Part shown: one piece after another, positions 40,355 through 53,949 of the stretch
Position numbering within the stretch: position 1 is the first letter of the stretch
Layout of the letters: the number at the start of each line of letters is the position of its first letter
Assembly (NCBI RefSeq): GCF_027923585.1
Contig: NZ_BRPL01000002.1
Span: 1,178,001-1,242,000 of the forward strand
Direction: 5' to 3'
Source: Philodulcilactobacillus myokonensis
Lineage (GTDB): Bacteria; Bacillota; Bacilli; Lactobacillales; Lactobacillaceae
DNA: 64,000 nt
Notes under the pieces: generated by a model
Databases searched by the model: none
Seen by the model: the letters and a program-made list of their open reading frames with translations, nothing else
What the model was told of the DNA's origin: nothing
Translations under genes and position numbers: made by a program

Positions 40355-42667
40355 ATGGACGCTAATAGTTACCAAGCTGAACAACAGCGGGTTAATCGAA
40401 TTATTGATCAATTAAACAATAAAATTAATAAAACAAAGCGTGACTATCAAAAAGCAAACCAAGAATTGAAAAATGTTCAACAAAACTACGTTAGTAATAC
40501 TTCCATTAATTTATCTGAAACCGATGATTTAATGGAATCCAGAGCTGAAATTCAGCAACAAAGGGCATTAGCCAGTCGTGATATTGAAAGTGCATCAATT
40601 ATTAAAAAGCAATTGAATACGTATCAAACTTTAAAAAAGTCCCCCTACTTTGGACGGATTGATATTCAAGATGCCGATGAAGATACACCCGAAAAATTAT
40701 ACATTGGAACGGCTTCATTGATTGATAATGATCAACACTTTCTAATTTTTGATTGGCGAGCACCCATTGCAAGTGTTTATTACAATGGTGTTTTAGGCCA
40801 GGTGGCTTACGATACCCCTGCTGGACATCAATCAACTAATTTAAAAAGAAAACGACAATTTTTAATCCGCAACGGGAAAATTGATAACATGTTTGATACC
40901 AATGAAACCGTTGGCGACAAAATGCTTCAGTATGAATTGGGTCAGAAGAATGATCAAGTCATGCATAATATTGTTTCGACAATTCAAAAAAAACAAAATA
41001 CCATTATTAGAGATACTGATCATGATTTATTAGTGGTTCAAGGGGCTGCCGGATCAGGTAAAACTTCTGCTATTTTACAACGAATCGCTTTTTTAATGTA
41101 CCATAGCCGGGATTCATTAAATGTCAGTCAAATTGTTTTATTCTCCCCCAACCGATTGTTTTCACATTATATTTCTGATGTTTTACCAAGTTTGGGTGAA
41201 AAAAATATGCGACAGGTTACATTAAGTGAATTTCTATCTTATCGCTTTGAGGGATTAGATGTTCAAAATGTTTTTGATCGTTATGAAACTGAAAATAAAT
41301 TATCAGATGATGAAATTGCCGTTCGTAATTTTAAAAACGGTCTTGATTTCATGAAACAAATTAAAAATTACTGTTCAAATCTAACATCGGATCAATTAGC
41401 GTTTAATAATATTTTATTTGACGGAAGGATTTTCTTTTCCAAAAATGAGATTCATAATATTTATCGTCAATTACCAATGGCAATGATGCCAGCTGATAAA
41501 TTTCTAAAGACCAAGAATGCGTTGATTAAATTATTAAAACGGAGAATTAAAATTGAGGCTAAGAAAGATTGGGCTGCTAAAGAGGTTGATAGTTTAAGTA
41601 GTACTCAAGTTGAACAAATCTTACTAAAAGCGCATCGTAAATTTTTAAGCGAAGATGATGAACGTTCTTTCGTCACAAATAAACTAGTCAAGGAACGTTT
41701 AAGAATCGTTTATGATGCTATTTATAATGATGACTTCTTCGATCCATACGTTCAATATTTACGCTTTCTAAAAAACGGGGTTAATTTGCCCAAAAATATT
41801 ACTGAATCAGCATGGAAGGTCGCCAATCATAAATTTAATCAAAAATTAGAATTACATCAATTACTATTAGATGATGCCGTTCCGTTATTATATTTACGTA
41901 ATATTATGTGCGGTGATGGAATTAATCATGATATTAAATATTTGTTTGTTGATGAAATGCAGGATTATTCCATTGCACAGTTATTGTATCTCAAATTTGC
42001 ATTTCCAAACGCTAAATTAAATTTAATTGGTGATAGTGAACAAGCTTTATTCAAAAATGTTGAAAATCCGCAAACCGCATTGAATAAATTAAAACGGGCA
42101 TTTAATTCTAGCCATGCCAAACTTATCACTTTGAATCGTTCCTATCGTTCAACTTATCCAATTACAACGTTTGCTAAATCGTTACTTCCAGATGGTAAAA
42201 ATATTCAAGCATTTCATCGTCCAGGAAACGTTCCCAAGATTATCATTCGACCCAATTCTAATAGTGCAATTAAAACATTAATCGAACAAATCAATAAAAT
42301 GCTTAAGCATCAAGAAACTGTGGCAATTATTACTAAAAATCTATCAGAAACTAAAATGGTTTATAGCTATATTAGACCACAAATGAAAGCAACTATTTTA
42401 TCTAATACTGACCGTTCCCTTCCTAAGGGAGTCTTGATTTTACCAGTATACCTTGCTAAAGGATTAGAATTTGATGGTGTCATTGCATGGGACGTTTCAG
42501 AAAATAATTATAATCAAAGTCAATTACTAGGAATTTTATATACAATTGCGACTCGTGCGATGCATGAATTAACATTGTTAAGTGTAGGACCCGTTTCATC
42601 ATTAATTACTCATTCACATATTAATTCACATGAAATTAAAATTGATCGAAAGTTAAATGAAAAATAA
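40355..42667 (+). CDS. helD: HelD-like UvrD-family RNA polymerase-associated helicase
   Basis: 770-aa superfamily 1 ATPase. HelD in Firmicutes enters stalled RNA polymerase and frees it from nucleic acids. Residues of about 1-95 form the long charged N-terminal coiled coil; the Walker A loop Q-G-A-A-G-S-G-K-T-S is near residue 230, Walker B V-D-E-M-Q-D-Y near 530, and the C-terminal motor motif L-A-K-G-L-E-F-D near 707. The ATG follows a perfect TAAGGAGG. It is a single-gene unit convergent with the rRNA operon, separated by a strong terminator. No zinc finger or exonuclease domain is seen. Confidence 0.9.
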   Translation: MDANSYQAEQQRVNRIIDQLNNKINKTKRDYQKANQELKNVQQNYVSNTSINLSETDDLMESRAEIQQQRALASRDIESASIIKKQLNTYQTLKKSPYFGRIDIQDADEDTPEKLYIGTASLIDNDQHFLIFDWRAPIASVYYNGVLGQVAYDTPAGHQSTNLKRKRQFLIRNGKIDNMFDTNETVGDKMLQYELGQKNDQVMHNIVSTIQKKQNTIIRDTDHDLLVVQGAAGSGKTSAILQRIAFLMYHSRDSLNVSQIVLFSPNRLFSHYISDVLPSLGEKNMRQVTLSEFLSYRFEGLDVQNVFDRYETENKLSDDEIAVRNFKNGLDFMKQIKNYCSNLTSDQLAFNNILFDGRIFFSKNEIHNIYRQLPMAMMPADKFLKTKNALIKLLKRRIKIEAKKDWAAKEVDSLSSTQVEQILLKAHRKFLSEDDERSFVTNKLVKERLRIVYDAIYNDDFFDPYVQYLRFLKNGVNLPKNITESAWKVANHKFNQKLELHQLLLDDAVPLLYLRNIMCGDGINHDIKYLFVDEMQDYSIAQLLYLKFAFPNAKLNLIGDSEQALFKNVENPQTALNKLKRAFNSSHAKLITLNRSYRSTYPITTFAKSLLPDGKNIQAFHRPGNVPKIIIRPNSNSAIKTLIEQINKMLKHQETVAIITKNLSETKMVYSYIRPQMKATILSNTDRSLPKGVLILPVYLAKGLEFDGVIAWDVSENNYNQSQLLGILYTIATRAMHELTLLSVGPVSSLITHSHINSHEIKIDRKLNEK

Positions 42668-42671
42668 TAAT

Positions 42672-42713
42672 AAAAAAGGATGTTTAATATTAATTTATTA
42701 AACATCCTTTTTT
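42672..42713. terminator. Bidirectional terminator between helD and tRNA-Thr
   Basis: Long inverted repeat (AAAAAAGGATGTTTAATA arm, six-base loop) with A- and T-runs on both sides; it serves both helD and the rRNA/tRNA unit. Confidence 0.9.
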
Positions 42714-42720
42714 ATTATAG

Positions 42721-42793
42721 AGCCGTTTCCGGGATTTGAACCCGGGACCTCTTCCTTACCATGGAAACGCTCTACCTTCTGAGCTAAAACGGC
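42721..42793 (-). tRNA. tRNA-Thr(GGT)
   Basis: Canonical cloverleaf on the minus strand: acceptor GCCGTTT/AAACGGC, D loop with GG, seven-base anticodon loop ATGGTAA giving anticodon GGU, T arm CCGGG-TTCAAAT-CCCGG. CCA is not encoded. It lies downstream of the 5S gene, but a terminator intervenes. Confidence 0.95.
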
Positions 42794-42794
42794 A

Positions 42795-42829
42795 TAAAAA
42801 AAGTCATCGAAATTAATCGACGACTTTTT
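42795..42829 (-). terminator. Terminator between 5S rRNA and tRNA-Thr
   Basis: Stem AAAGTCGTCGA / TCGATGACTTT with a six-base loop and a T-run on the minus strand, placed between the 5S gene and tRNA-Thr. Expression of the tRNA therefore needs readthrough or processing within the hairpin. Confidence 0.8.
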
Positions 42830-42833
42830 GTTT

Positions 42834-42950
42834 GCGTGGCAACGTCCTATCTTCGCAAGGGGCGATCCCCCAACTATTTTTGGCGTTTAGAAGCTTAACT
42901 ACTGTGTTCGGCATGGTTACAGGTGTATCCTTCTAGCTATCGCCACCACA
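42834..42950 (-). rRNA. rrf: 5S ribosomal RNA
   Basis: About 117 bases beginning TGTGGTGGCGATAGC on the minus strand and ending in the complementary GTTGCCACGCA, with the conserved central segment around C-C-G-A-A-C-A-C. RNase M5 encoded in this window would mature it. Confidence 0.95.
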
Positions 42951-43028
42951 CTATTTAATTGTTCAGAGAACTTCGTTCTCTCAAAACTAGCTAATATTAA
43001 TTCCTAACTTCAACCGTTCCACCTTTTG

Positions 43029-47745
<4,717 letters not shown>

Positions 47746-48051
47746 AAAATGAAAAGTTTAATACAAAGCTCTTCTTAAAATAATTAAAAACGAATTAACT
47801 TCGTTCGCATAAGTTTGTTTGTTTTATATAAATATAAAACACCTTACACATCTTAGGTTGTTTAAATATCTTGTTCAGTTTTCAAAGGTCTACGTCGTTG
47901 AGAAAATATCTCTCAACCACATCTATTTATACTATCACTATCATTAACGAAATGCAAGATAAAATTTAAATTATTTTAAAATAAATTCAATTAGCACATC
48001 GCTTAACTTCGCGACAACTAATAATATATTACTATTCACAGTAAATGTCAA
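47746..48051 (-). promoter_or_regulatory. rRNA operon leader with tandem promoters P1 and P2
   Basis: P1: TTGACA (48046-48051) and TATATT (48023-48028), 17-base spacer. P2: TTGCAT (47952-47957) and TAGTAT (47929-47934), 17-base spacer. Downstream a hairpin GTTGAGAGA/TCTCAAC lies near 47897-47917 and a boxA-like element (CTTTGAAAACT) near 47875-47887. The remaining leader is AT-rich and contains no gene. Confidence 0.85.
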
Positions 48052-48110
48052 TAAGAAAAGGGAAAAATCATTAAATAATTTTTCCCTTTCTAATTTATAT
48101 TAAATTTAAA

Positions 48111-49370
48111 CTACTTAGTCACTCTGGCAAGGTAATAATGTTTCTTACCCTTTCTAACAACAACAAACTTGCCATCAAAATGTTTAGAAGGATCAACCGT
48201 AGCATTTATATCCTGAACTTTAATACCATTAATTCTAACTGCACCATTCTTAACGTCTTCTCTAGCCTGGCGTCTTGAAGGTTCAATCTTTGAAACATCA
48301 ACTAACCAACGAACAATATCTAATGGTTTGCTATCAATTTCTACACTTGGCATGTGTTTAAAACCATGCTCAACTTCTTTGGTTGTTAAATCCTGAATAT
48401 TACCGGAAAATAATGCTTTCGTGATATTTTGAGCTTCTCTAACCGCCTTTTCACCGTGGACAAACTTAGTAACTTCTTCGGCTAAACGACGTTGTGCAAC
48501 CCGACGTTCAGGATGTTGCTTAGTCTGTTTAGCTAAATCGGCAATTTCATCTTGGCTCAAGAATGTAAAGTATTTCAAATATTTAATGACATCATTATCA
48601 TCTTGATTAATCCAGAATTGATAAAATTCATATGGTGTTGTCTTTTCTGGATCTAACCAAACCGCACCACCAGCTGTTTTACCAAACTTGGTTCCATCAG
48701 ATTTTAGCATCAATGGAATTGTTAATCCATATGCTTTAGCATCTGCACCTTCAACTTTATGAATCAAACTAATTCCGTCTGTAATATTCCCCCATTGGTC
48801 AGCTCCACCAATTTGAAGTTGAACCCCGTGGTTTTTATATAGATGTAAGAAATCAATTGATTGTAAAATTTGGTAGGTAAATTCAGTATATGAAATTCCA
48901 CTCTTCAAACGACTCGCAACAATTTCTTTATTCAGCATTTCATTAACGTTAAACAATTTACCATCATCACGTAAGAAATCAATCAATGATAATTTGGATA
49001 ACCAATCATAATTATTAACGATTGTAAACGAACCATCATTACCAAATAATTTTTCTAGTTGAGCAGTTAATGCTTTTTCATTATGCTTAACCTGGCCCAT
49101 TGTCTGTAATTTTCGTTCAGATTTCTTGCCACTTGGATCACCAATCGATCCAGTTGCACCACCCACGATAATAAATGGATGGTATCCTGCCATTTGAAAT
49201 CGTTTTAAAATCATAAAGGGAATTAAATGACCAACATGCATGCTATCACCCGTTGGATCAATTCCAGCATATAAGCCAATTTTTTTATGATCGACTAAGT
49301 CCTTTAAACCGTCAGCATCGGTCTCTTGATTAATGGCACCACGCCATTTTAATTCATCAATAATGTCCAT
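48111..49370 (-). CDS. tyrS: Tyrosyl-tRNA synthetase
   Basis: Class I synthetase, 419 aa. HIGH-type motif H-V-G-H in D-S-M-H-V-G-H near residues 44-47, the K-F-G-K-T loop near 229-233, and a C-terminal S4 RNA-binding domain from about residue 350. Single gene with its own promoter. No T-box leader is present, unlike trpS. Confidence 0.96.
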   Translation of the reverse strand: MDIIDELKWRGAINQETDADGLKDLVDHKKIGLYAGIDPTGDSMHVGHLIPFMILKRFQMAGYHPFIIVGGATGSIGDPSGKKSERKLQTMGQVKHNEKALTAQLEKLFGNDGSFTIVNNYDWLSKLSLIDFLRDDGKLFNVNEMLNKEIVASRLKSGISYTEFTYQILQSIDFLHLYKNHGVQLQIGGADQWGNITDGISLIHKVEGADAKAYGLTIPLMLKSDGTKFGKTAGGAVWLDPEKTTPYEFYQFWINQDDNDVIKYLKYFTFLSQDEIADLAKQTKQHPERRVAQRRLAEEVTKFVHGEKAVREAQNITKALFSGNIQDLTTKEVEHGFKHMPSVEIDSKPLDIVRWLVDVSKIEPSRRQAREDVKNGAVRINGIKVQDINATVDPSKHFDGKFVVVRKGKKHYYLARVTK

Positions 49371-49420
49371 TCGAATCCTCCTAAAAATTATATTTAAGAA
49401 TCAAAGGGTTAATTAGTAAT

Positions 49421-49449
49421 ATTATAGGTATAATCAGACTTTAATTCAA
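49421..49449 (-). promoter_or_regulatory. tyrS promoter
   Basis: TTGAAT (49444-49449) and TATAAT (49421-49426), 17-base spacer, minus strand. Confidence 0.75.
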
Positions 49450-49578
49450 CTTTAATTCAATATTAAAAGCCAAAATTTATTTGTGTGTACTTATTATATA
49501 AAATATAATTGAGTAGTAAATATTATTAATTAATAGTAAAATAATTTTATTACCTGGTTTAGGCAATCTTGTGGTATT

Positions 49579-49614
49579 GTGTAAATTGATTACACAGTAA
49601 CCTGATTGTGTTAT
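49579..49614 (+). promoter_or_regulatory. Promoter and palindromic operator of the pga-like operon
   Basis: A perfect palindrome GTGTAA-N5-TTACAC lies at 49579-49595 and overlaps a -35 TTGATT (49586-49591); the -10 TGTTAT is at 49609-49614 with a 17-base spacer. A further half site GTGTTA overlaps the -10. The layout suggests repression by an unknown regulator. The rest of the 283-base gap to tyrS is AT-rich, without a gene. Confidence 0.5.
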
Positions 49615-49653
49615 TTAACTGTACATTAATTCTATAAGGAGGAAAAATTTTAT

Positions 49654-50874
49654 ATGTGGTTTTTGGAAGTGGTCAACGATTTCATCATCGGCTACCCCAT
49701 TTTTGTATCAATCATATGGATAACCGGATGTATTTTCGGAATGATCTATCGAAACAAATATGAAAAGCCATCGAAAACGCTTAAGAAGCGTCCACTTGTT
49801 TCAATTTTAGTTCCTGCCCATAATGAACATGACACTTTGCAAAGTGCTGTCGATTCTATTTCTAAATTAAATTACAAAAATTTTGAATTAGTTTTAATAG
49901 ATGATAAAAGTTCTGATGATACTTTACGAATTATGGGAAAAATTAAACGGGAATATTCTAAATTATTTCCAATCAAAATCGTTAAAATTCCGGTAAATCA
50001 AGGTAAAGCAAATGCAATGAATCAAGGAAGCAAGCATGCAGACGGTGAATACATTATGGGAATTGATGCTGATTCGATTTTAGACCGCAATTCACTCAAT
50101 ATTATTGTTGACGAATTAAATCGTCATCCGGATGTCGGTGCGGTTGCCGGAAAGCCGGTCGTTAGAAACCGAACAACTGTTTTAGGACGACTACAATTAC
50201 TAGAATACGTTGGTGTAATTGACATCATTAAAAAAGCTCAATCATTCATTACTGGCAGAATTACTACTGTTTCCGGTGTCATCGTTGGTTTCAGAAAAAA
50301 GGCCATCCAAGATGTCCACGGTTGGAACCCTAAGGTTATGACCGAGGATATTGACATCACATGGCGTTTATACCGTCACAATTGGGAGGTTAGGTACGAC
50401 CCGAATATTGTCTGCTGGATTTTAGTTCCTGAAAATATCAAAAATCTAATCAAGCAACGTCGCCGTTGGGCTCGTGGTGGTTTAGAAGTACTTTTCAATA
50501 ATCGTGACATGTTGCTTCACGGTGCCATTAGTGAAAGATTATTATTAACTGAAACAATTGTTAGTGATGTTTGGGCCATTCTAACCACTCTAAGTACCAT
50601 TTCTTATGTTTTCAGTTTGTTCACTGTCCATGCCGTTCAATTAGATGGTGATGTTCTATTAGTGCTCCTATTAATCAGTTGCCTTCAATTTTTAATTGGA
50701 TTCTTTTCATCAAGAAAAAATGCATACATGCAATTTGTTGACCTATTATTAGTTCCAATCTACGTTATTTTTTATTGGATGATTAACTTAATTAGTTGCA
50801 TTGCTGCCATTATATCTTTCATATTAGATCCTCAGCATATTGGGACATGGCGAAGTCCAGATCGGGGGCGTTAA
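49654..50874 (+). CDS. pgaC: Poly-N-acetylglucosamine synthase-like GT2 glycosyltransferase (PgaC/IcaA type)
   Basis: Membrane processive glycosyltransferase of 406 aa. One N-terminal membrane segment (about 13-33), GT2 catalytic domain with V-P-A-H-N-E near 53-58, D-A-D at 138-140, T-E-D at 230-232 and the Q-R-R-R-W product-binding motif at 268-272, then about four C-terminal membrane segments (from about residue 295). This matches PgaC/IcaA, which polymerise UDP-GlcNAc into beta-1,6-GlcNAc; the sugar is inferred from the neighbours. AAGGAGG upstream of the ATG. It starts a three-gene operon. Confidence 0.85.
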   Translation: MWFLEVVNDFIIGYPIFVSIIWITGCIFGMIYRNKYEKPSKTLKKRPLVSILVPAHNEHDTLQSAVDSISKLNYKNFELVLIDDKSSDDTLRIMGKIKREYSKLFPIKIVKIPVNQGKANAMNQGSKHADGEYIMGIDADSILDRNSLNIIVDELNRHPDVGAVAGKPVVRNRTTVLGRLQLLEYVGVIDIIKKAQSFITGRITTVSGVIVGFRKKAIQDVHGWNPKVMTEDIDITWRLYRHNWEVRYDPNIVCWILVPENIKNLIKQRRRWARGGLEVLFNNRDMLLHGAISERLLLTETIVSDVWAILTTLSTISYVFSLFTVHAVQLDGDVLLVLLLISCLQFLIGFFSSRKNAYMQFVDLLLVPIYVIFYWMINLISCIAAIISFILDPQHIGTWRSPDRGR

Positions 50875-50877
50875 TTA

Positions 50878-51165
50878 ATGGATCAAAGGAAAAAATACGT
50901 TGTCAGAAAGCCTAATAGTATTTTAAAAACGATTTTACATTTAATCTCATTTGCCATTTTATGGGCATTTGTGATTTTTATTATTTTTATTAATTTAGGT
51001 TTTATCTTTGGATATTATAGCGACACAATGGTCAGTTTTTACCTCGTTCTAAATTTAGATAAGGTATTATATACCAAACTAATTTTAGCCCTAATTACCC
51101 TGATTGTAATTATGGTAATTTACTGTCTCTTTCGATTCAGACATTTACGGAGGAATAGGAAATGA
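50878..51165 (+). CDS. Small two-helix membrane protein in the PgaD/IcaD position
   Basis: 95-aa protein with two strong membrane helices (residues of about 20-45 and 65-88) and basic ends. It begins three bases after the synthase gene and overlaps the deacetylase gene by four bases (ATGA). IcaD and PgaD are small two-helix partners needed by the synthase; sequence identity in this class is low, so the call rests on size, topology and operon position. Confidence 0.65.
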   Translation: MDQRKKYVVRKPNSILKTILHLISFAILWAFVIFIIFINLGFIFGYYSDTMVSFYLVLNLDKVLYTKLILALITLIVIMVIYCLFRFRHLRRNRK

Positions 51166-52052
51166 AGCGAAGTACTCGTAAAATTTTAGTTTGGATTGGT
51201 GCGATTATCGTCGTGATTGGATTAAGTTTTGCTATCAAACAAAATGTTCAATACGATAAAGGTGGTAACGAAAACTACGCTTTAGATCGTAAAAGTGAAG
51301 CTCAAAAAAATGGGATCTTAGTATTTTGTTACCATCGGGTATTACAAAATACCCCAGGGGTTCAAATTGCTCGGGCCCTATCAAATAATTCTCAACTTCA
51401 TGATTTTGAAGTACCACTTAACCAATTCAAATCTCAAATGAAATTTTTAAAACAACACCACATTAAAGTTATTTCAAGTGCAGAAATGGTTAAAATGGTG
51501 AATGGTCATAAACCAATCAAGGGTAAATATGCCGTTCTATCATTTGATGATATTGATGTTACGACCGTTGAAAATGCAATCCCGGTCATGCGTAAATACC
51601 ACTATCCATTTACCACGTTTGTTATTACAGGTAATACCGGTAGATACCGTGAAGGAACCCAACTAGCTACCTGGCCCGAAATTCAAAGAAGTAAACGTTT
51701 AAGTGGTAATTTAATGACATTAGGTTTGCATACTAATAATATGCATTACTTAACACCACAATTAATCCCAATCTTTAATTTACCGCAAAATTACCATCGT
51801 TTTACGGTCGATTTTGGAATTAGCAAAAAAACGATGTATAAGAAGATGAAAGTCCACTCCAATAGTTTTGCTTACCCTTATGGTGGTGGAACCAATCGAA
51901 CCAATGATTTCTTGCATTCACAGCATTTATCATGGGTTGCAACACTTGACGGTGGGGTTATCACCAAAAAGACCAATTTACAATATACACCAAGAATGAT
52001 TATCAATAGCAATTCTTGGCCAAGTATTGCTCATTGGTATGAAAAGAAATAA
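51162..52052 (+). CDS. Extracytoplasmic polysaccharide deacetylase (IcaB/PgaB N-domain type)
   Basis: 296-aa protein with an N-terminal membrane anchor (residues 8-26) and a NodB-fold (CE4) deacetylase domain. Metal and catalytic motifs: S-F-D-D with Asp129-Asp130, H-T-N-N-M-H with His190 and His195, and F-A-Y-P-Y-G at 236-241; F-C-Y-H-R-V near 55-60 is typical of the IcaB/PgaB branch. It would partly deacetylate the secreted GlcNAc polymer. It has no second PgaB glycosidase domain. ATG overlaps the preceding stop. The operon ends in a strong terminator. Confidence 0.85.
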   Translation: MKRSTRKILVWIGAIIVVIGLSFAIKQNVQYDKGGNENYALDRKSEAQKNGILVFCYHRVLQNTPGVQIARALSNNSQLHDFEVPLNQFKSQMKFLKQHHIKVISSAEMVKMVNGHKPIKGKYAVLSFDDIDVTTVENAIPVMRKYHYPFTTFVITGNTGRYREGTQLATWPEIQRSKRLSGNLMTLGLHTNNMHYLTPQLIPIFNLPQNYHRFTVDFGISKKTMYKKMKVHSNSFAYPYGGGTNRTNDFLHSQHLSWVATLDGGVITKKTNLQYTPRMIINSNSWPSIAHWYEKK

Positions 52053-52068
52053 TAACTATTTATCAAAT

Positions 52069-52112
52069 AAAAAGGAGCACTTGAATGATTTAACATTCAA
52101 GTGCTCCTTTTT
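52069..52112. terminator. Bidirectional terminator between the pga-like operon and gpmA
   Basis: Perfect 19-bp inverted repeat (AAAAAGGAGCACTTGAATG arm) with a six-base loop between convergent genes. Confidence 0.92.
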
Positions 52113-52132
52113 GATGATTAAGAATAATCAAG

Positions 52133-52825
52133 TTATTCATCTAACTTAGTCTTGTTAGTCATGTTTAACTTATCATCAAAATCATAGACAACTGGTTCAC
52201 CAGTCTTCATTTCAAGGTTCATAATATCATCATCACTGATGTCTTCAATGTACTTACTTAAAGCACGAAGAGAATTACCATGGGCAGCAATAACAATATT
52301 TTTACCATCTAATAATTTAGGTGCAATTTGGTCTTCCCATAATGGCATAACACGTTCTAAAGTAACCTTTAAGTTTTCACCACGTGGTACTAATTTAGGA
52401 TCTAAATCAGCATAACGACGGTCATCGTTAGCAGCGTTCTTATCACCTGGTTTAACTAATGGAGGTAGTGTATCGTAAGAACGACGCCAGATATGAACTT
52501 GTTCACTACCGTATTTTTCAGCAGTAGCTTTCTTATTCAAAGTCTGTAAAGCACCATAATGACGTTCATTTAAACGCCATGTCTTAGTTTCTGGAACCCA
52601 TAATTGGTCAGATTCTTCTAAAACATAGTGTAAGGTCTTGATTGCACGGGTTAAGACAGAAGTATAAGCATAATCGAATTGTAAGCCAGCTTTTTTAACT
52701 AATTTACCGGCAGTTTTTGCTTCTTCAACTCCCTTGTCACTTAAATCAACATCAACCCATCCAGTGAATTGATTGGACAAATTCCATTTACTTTGTCCAT
52801 GACGAATTAATACAAGTTTAGACAT
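52133..52825 (-). CDS. gpmA: 2,3-bisphosphoglycerate-dependent phosphoglycerate mutase
   Basis: Glycolytic enzyme that interconverts 3- and 2-phosphoglycerate. The phospho-His loop is R-H-G-Q-S near residues 8-12, followed by N-x-x-F-T-G-W; E-R-H-Y-G lies near 90 and A-H-G-N-S-L-R near 184. 230 aa, normal. Single gene. Confidence 0.95.
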   Translation of the reverse strand: MSKLVLIRHGQSKWNLSNQFTGWVDVDLSDKGVEEAKTAGKLVKKAGLQFDYAYTSVLTRAIKTLHYVLEESDQLWVPETKTWRLNERHYGALQTLNKKATAEKYGSEQVHIWRRSYDTLPPLVKPGDKNAANDDRRYADLDPKLVPRGENLKVTLERVMPLWEDQIAPKLLDGKNIVIAAHGNSLRALSKYIEDISDDDIMNLEMKTGEPVVYDFDDKLNMTNKTKLDE

Positions 52826-52913
52826 ATTTTAAACCTCTTTCTTATTAGAAATTCATTACAATTCTACACCAAAAATGAATTTTTTTCAGCATTTGAAACT
52901 AAATCCATCAAAA

Positions 52914-53927
52914 TCATTTCTTCAATTTATGAACATCTAGGATATCCAGGAAGAAAGTGAATACCGGGACGGAGACAATTAATCCCCAGCCACCAAATAT
53001 TTTCTCACCAATCAATAGAACAATAAAAGTATAGAAAATTGGTAATTCAGTTTTAGATGACATGAATTTTGGATTTAAAACGTAAGCTTCCAATGCGTGT
53101 ACAACGGCAATCATAATTACTAGGTAGATAATATACTGGAACCCACCAACTGAATATCCAATAATGGATAATGGAATCAGTGAAATAATTACCCCAGCAA
53201 CTGGAACCAAACTTAGGAAAAAGACCATCAACGATAGAATTGCTAGTTGTGGCATCTTCATAAAGCCCATGACAACCGTTGTAATAATCGTATTACAAAT
53301 TGCAATAAAGAATTGAGCTTCTAATACGACCCCAAAAGTTTTAATAAAGATTTTAGCAAAGTGTAAAACATCTTGGAAGAACCAACCAAATTCACTATTC
53401 AAAAATTGTTTAGAAAATTTAGCTAACTGGTTCTCTTCTAAGGTAAAGAAGAAACTCAATAGAACGGACATAAAGACTGAAATGCCCACTGATCCAATGT
53501 TACTAATGTAATCGACAATGGTATCAATACTGGTCTTTAGCCCCGTCATAATACTTGATTTGTATTTATCAACATAGTTAAGGACCCACTTAGCTGTCTT
53601 GTCATCTGGCACTTGATTTTGGTAAAAATCAAGGACGGAATTGGTGGCAATGACCGCCTGATGAGCAATCACCGGAATGTAATTGACAACTAAAGCTACA
53701 ATTCCAAAAATAATCAGCAGATAAATAATGATCACCAAAATGGGAGCTGGAATCCTAATCCGCTTTCTAATGGCCTGAACCAACCTGGTAACTAATAATG
53801 TAAAAATAAAAGTTAGCAGGATTGTATTCATCATATCGCGGAATAAGTACAGGATTAAAATTAAGAAAAGCAAGACGCAGTAACGTCTCAATTTTATATT
53901 TTGTAAAAACTGATGCCAAACTTTCAA
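52914..53927 (-). CDS. AI-2E family permease
   Basis: Polytopic membrane protein of the AI-2E (UPF0118/TqsA/PerM) family with about eight membrane segments; members transport signals or ions, or have unknown function. The C-terminal G-x-x-G-L-I-V-S-V-P-V motif is present near residues 310-325. The start is TTG at 53927, seven bases after AGGAGG; the ATG at 53933 is too close to that site. It follows the 280-aa TPR-like gene by 22 bases, probably as one operon. Confidence 0.85.
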   Translation of the reverse strand: MKVWHQFLQNIKLRRYCVLLFLILILYLFRDMMNTILLTFIFTLLVTRLVQAIRKRIRIPAPILVIIIYLLIIFGIVALVVNYIPVIAHQAVIATNSVLDFYQNQVPDDKTAKWVLNYVDKYKSSIMTGLKTSIDTIVDYISNIGSVGISVFMSVLLSFFFTLEENQLAKFSKQFLNSEFGWFFQDVLHFAKIFIKTFGVVLEAQFFIAICNTIITTVVMGFMKMPQLAILSLMVFFLSLVPVAGVIISLIPLSIIGYSVGGFQYIIYLVIMIAVVHALEAYVLNPKFMSSKTELPIFYTFIVLLIGEKIFGGWGLIVSVPVFTFFLDILDVHKLKK

Positions 53928-53949
53928 TCTCATTCCTCCTTAATTTAAT

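Noticed and set aside
49371-49653. T-box or other riboswitch before tyrS
   Set aside because: No T-box core or terminator is present; an ordinary promoter lies close to the gene.
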